A stretch of DNA of 7,487 bases from PVC group bacterium (GTDB lineage Bacteria; Verrucomicrobiota; Kiritimatiellia; CAIKKV01; PXCX01). A program made the translations under genes and the position numbers. The number at the start of each line of letters is the position of its first letter. The first letter of the stretch is position 1. Positions 5,534 through 7,487 of the stretch are shown here, one piece after another. The stretch is from positions 1 through 7,487 of the forward strand of contig PXCX01000300.1 in assembly GCA_003565195.1 (NCBI GenBank), read 5' to 3'. The notes beneath the pieces are model-generated. The model had not been told where the DNA came from. It ran no database searches and saw only the letters and a program-made list of their open reading frames with translations.

Positions 5534-7324
5534 ATGAATGTTGTCATCGTCTTGCTGGTCATTTTTTTGGTCGTCGCGATGCTTCTCGCGGCCCGTCTCG
5601 CATCGGCGCGCGACCGCTTGTTGCAACGTGTCTGGAAGTTTGAGGCTTCGTGCGCCTCTGACCGGAACGCGTTCCGCGAACTGCAACAGGAAAACGAGAA
5701 ACTGCGCGAAGCGGGCGCATGGTTTCAAGGCTTGTTTTCCGCCACCCGGAACATGGTCTTTGTATTCAGCGCCCAAACCGACGGTATGCCGGGACCGTTT
5801 CTTGAAATAAATCAAGCCGCCTGTACACGTTTGAGATATCGGGACGCGGAACTGCGGAAGATGACACTGGCGGACATTCAATGGATCGAGACACCCGGCA
5901 TCGAATTAGGTTACAAGCCCAGCGAATTGGCCGTCTTGTCGACGGACTACATCAAGCAACGCCAAATTAATCTTGCTACGCAACCCTTGCGCGCGTTCAC
6001 GCAACGTGTCCTGGACCAAGGCGAACTGACCGAGGAGATGGAATTCCGGGACCGTGACGGCAAACGGTTTCCCGTGGTTGCGCGCGCGGGTAAAAGAACA
6101 TTGGGAACCACGCCGGTCATTATTTTAACCGCCGTTGAGGTAAGCGAGCGTAAAGACATCGAAAAACAATTATCCGAATGCGAGCAACGACTCAGGCATA
6201 CCTTCCACACCTTGCCCACCGGGATAGCGGTCTACGACCGTGAACGCAAGCTGAAGGACGTCAATCCTGCGTGCCTGCGTATCTTCGGAGTTCCCGGCAT
6301 TGAGGAATTCCGTCGCTTCAACATGTTCGACAACCCTTCGATCCCCGGGGAAATCAAGGCCGAACTCGCCGTCGGTAAGGATGTACGCTTCGAGATGCCG
6401 GTGGCCTTCGACACGGCCGCCGGGTCGGACATGATTTCTTCCCGGCGCGATCACGCGTATTTCGATGTTTCAATCTGCAAATATGATTTAGGGAAAGATG
6501 CAGCCAAGCACGGCTATTACGTGTACGTCCTGGACATGACCAAATGCCGCCGGGCCGAACGGAATCTGTCTCAACGCGAGAAGCAGCTTTTGCAGGATGA
6601 ACGATTGCAAGCGCTTGGCACGGTGATCGGCGGCATGACGCATGATCTCAAGAACATTTTGACGCCGATCATCGGCTTCTCGGAGATTATCAAGCAAACG
6701 ACCGGCCCATCCAGTGAAATAGGAAAGTATGCAACGCACATAGAAGAAGCCGCCGACCGGGCCAATGCACTTGTATCCGACGTTCTGGCATTCAGCCGCC
6801 GGGAATCGCCGGATGAAGTCGCCCGTGAGCCCATCCACGTGATTCCCGTCATCCATGAAGTCCTGGATCAACAGCACACGCGGCTACCGGAAAACATCCG
6901 AATCGAGAAGACCATCAAAACCAAACAAGACCTCGTGATGGCGTCGGCCGACACACTCTATCAGGTGTTGATGAATCTCTGCGACAACGCCGTGCATGCC
7001 ATGCAATCGCAGGGGGGTGTCCTGGAGGTCGGCCTGCAGGATTTTCACATCAAGTACGTTCCGTGCGACAAACCGCCGGCATTGCCGCGGGGACATTACC
7101 TCCGGCTTTCGGTTCGCGATACCGGCACGGGCATCGAGCCGGAAAACCTCGAGCACATATTCGATCCCTTCTTTACCACCAAGCCCAAGGGACAAGGAAC
7201 CGGCATCGGCCTGGCCATGGTTCAGAACATTATCAAACAATTACGGGGGTCTGTGAAGGTAGCATCGGAGATCGGCAAAGGAACCGTATTTCACGTTGTC
7301 CTTCCATTGCTTGAGCGTGCATGA
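5534..7324 (+). CDS. PAS-PAS sensor histidine kinase, orphan
   Basis: The product has 596 residues. A single hydrophobic N-terminal segment (about 2-20) would anchor it in the membrane with almost nothing outside the cell. A charged, probably coiled-coil stretch follows (about 24-62). Two PAS-like regions come next: about 63-208, ending ILTAVEVSERKDIEKQL, and about 217-345, starting RHTFHTLPTGIAVYDRERKL. The dimerisation/phosphoacceptor domain carries phospho-His370 in GGMTHDLKNILTPIIGF. The ATPase domain shows an N box (QVLMNLCDNAVHAM, 477-490), a G1 box (VRDTGTGIEP, 527-536), an F box (FDPFFTTK) and a G2 box (GQGTGIGLAMVQ, 553-564). All kinase motifs are intact, and the core resembles NtrB-like kinases. 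There is no receiver domain and no response regulator beside it. ATG 5534 is the first in-frame start after a stop; its ribosome site is weak (GGATC, 5516-5520). The signal it senses is unknown and is probably cytoplasmic. Confidence 0.9.
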   Translation: MNVVIVLLVIFLVVAMLLAARLASARDRLLQRVWKFEASCASDRNAFRELQQENEKLREAGAWFQGLFSATRNMVFVFSAQTDGMPGPFLEINQAACTRLRYRDAELRKMTLADIQWIETPGIELGYKPSELAVLSTDYIKQRQINLATQPLRAFTQRVLDQGELTEEMEFRDRDGKRFPVVARAGKRTLGTTPVIILTAVEVSERKDIEKQLSECEQRLRHTFHTLPTGIAVYDRERKLKDVNPACLRIFGVPGIEEFRRFNMFDNPSIPGEIKAELAVGKDVRFEMPVAFDTAAGSDMISSRRDHAYFDVSICKYDLGKDAAKHGYYVYVLDMTKCRRAERNLSQREKQLLQDERLQALGTVIGGMTHDLKNILTPIIGFSEIIKQTTGPSSEIGKYATHIEEAADRANALVSDVLAFSRRESPDEVAREPIHVIPVIHEVLDQQHTRLPENIRIEKTIKTKQDLVMASADTLYQVLMNLCDNAVHAMQSQGGVLEVGLQDFHIKYVPCDKPPALPRGHYLRLSVRDTGTGIEPENLEHIFDPFFTTKPKGQGTGIGLAMVQNIIKQLRGSVKVASEIGKGTVFHVVLPLLERA

Positions 7325-7332
7325 GCCTTCGA

Positions 7333-7487
7333 TCAGCCCTTGGCGCGCAGGAACTCAACTGCTTCGCGGATATCTTTTTCCGGGTTATCGCCGACTTCCC
7401 GTTCGATGGTGAGAAACCCTTTGTATCCGACATCCTCGAGAGCATCGAGATAGGCATCCCACGGCACGCTACCCTGCCCCAACGGCA
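7333..7487 (-). CDS. Sugar phosphate isomerase/epimerase-like protein, C-terminal fragment
   Basis: Reading the minus strand from the right edge gives 51 codons to a TGA at 7333-7335. The peptide opens PLGQGSVPWDAYLDALEDVG and continues through GFLTIEREVG to REAVEFLRAKG. The order GQG-x-V-x-W, Y-x-GF, then the strand LTIERE with a metal-binding-type Glu, and a final VEFLR helix is the typical end of xylose-isomerase-like TIM-barrel proteins (AP endonuclease family 2 fold). These act on sugars, inositols or related compounds. The N-terminal part and start lie outside the window, so the substrate is unknown. The gene converges on the histidine kinase gene with an 8-base gap, and no obvious terminator lies between them. 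Confidence 0.75.
   Translation of the reverse strand, partial: PLGQGSVPWDAYLDALEDVGYKGFLTIEREVGDNPEKDIREAVEFLRAKG

Noticed and set aside
5449..5643. 64-codon open frame starting inside the end of purN
   Set aside because: It overlaps the kinase start in another frame and has no ribosome site or family resemblance.

Overview
This window looks like a bacterial chromosome segment whose core is one plus-strand gene cluster for carboxylation chemistry. Two genes cut off by the window edges flank it on the minus strand. The organism cannot be named from the sequence. Several traits are reminiscent of Verrucomicrobiota, Kiritimatiellota or Lentisphaerota: a PurN beginning with a 'LGSGKGSN' loop, a sodium:solute symporter, a xylose-isomerase-like sugar phosphate isomerase/epimerase, and GC that is moderate overall with an AT-rich intergenic region. 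This is a low-confidence inference from memory of protein families, not from a search.

Layout. Positions 1-110 (minus) hold the first 36 codons of a sodium:solute symporter-like gene with a good ribosome binding site and a plausible sigma-70 promoter at 179-206. The stretch 111-483 is a divergent, AT-rich intergenic region. It contains an 11-bp inverted repeat (335-345/395-405) enclosing two overlapping, mutually exclusive hairpins (352-372 and 360-376), just upstream of accD. Then come, all on the plus strand and closely packed: accD (484-1320), a small stand-alone ParB N-domain-like protein (about 1322-1807), accA (about 1842-2783), a 677-residue carboxyltransferase/biotin carrier fusion (2815-4848), and purN (4845-5456, overlapping the fusion gene by ATGA). 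After a 77-bp gap with a weak terminator-like hairpin there is an orphan PAS-PAS sensor histidine kinase (5534-7324). It converges on the 3' end of a minus-strand sugar phosphate isomerase/epimerase-like gene (7333-7487).

How the genes fit together. AccA and AccD form the acetyl-CoA carboxyltransferase half of acetyl-CoA carboxylase. That reaction also needs a biotin carrier (AccB) and normally biotin carboxylase (AccC). No separate accB or accC is present. Instead, the next gene joins a pyruvate/oxaloacetate carboxyltransferase domain (PycB/OadA/transcarboxylase 5S type) to a C-terminal module that looks like a whole AccB: an N-terminal BCCP-like helix, a Pro/Ala-rich linker, and a biotinyl domain that keeps the AccB-type 'thumb' insertion and the EAMKxxNQI biotin site. 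One biotin arm could thus serve both a pyruvate/oxaloacetate site and the AccAD acetyl-CoA site. This suggests either a shared-carrier pyruvate/acetyl-CoA carboxylase or an oxaloacetate:acetyl-CoA transcarboxylase that would make malonyl-CoA plus pyruvate without ATP. This and the ParB-like gene lodged between accD and accA are the most interesting parts of the window. Both functional ideas are inference.
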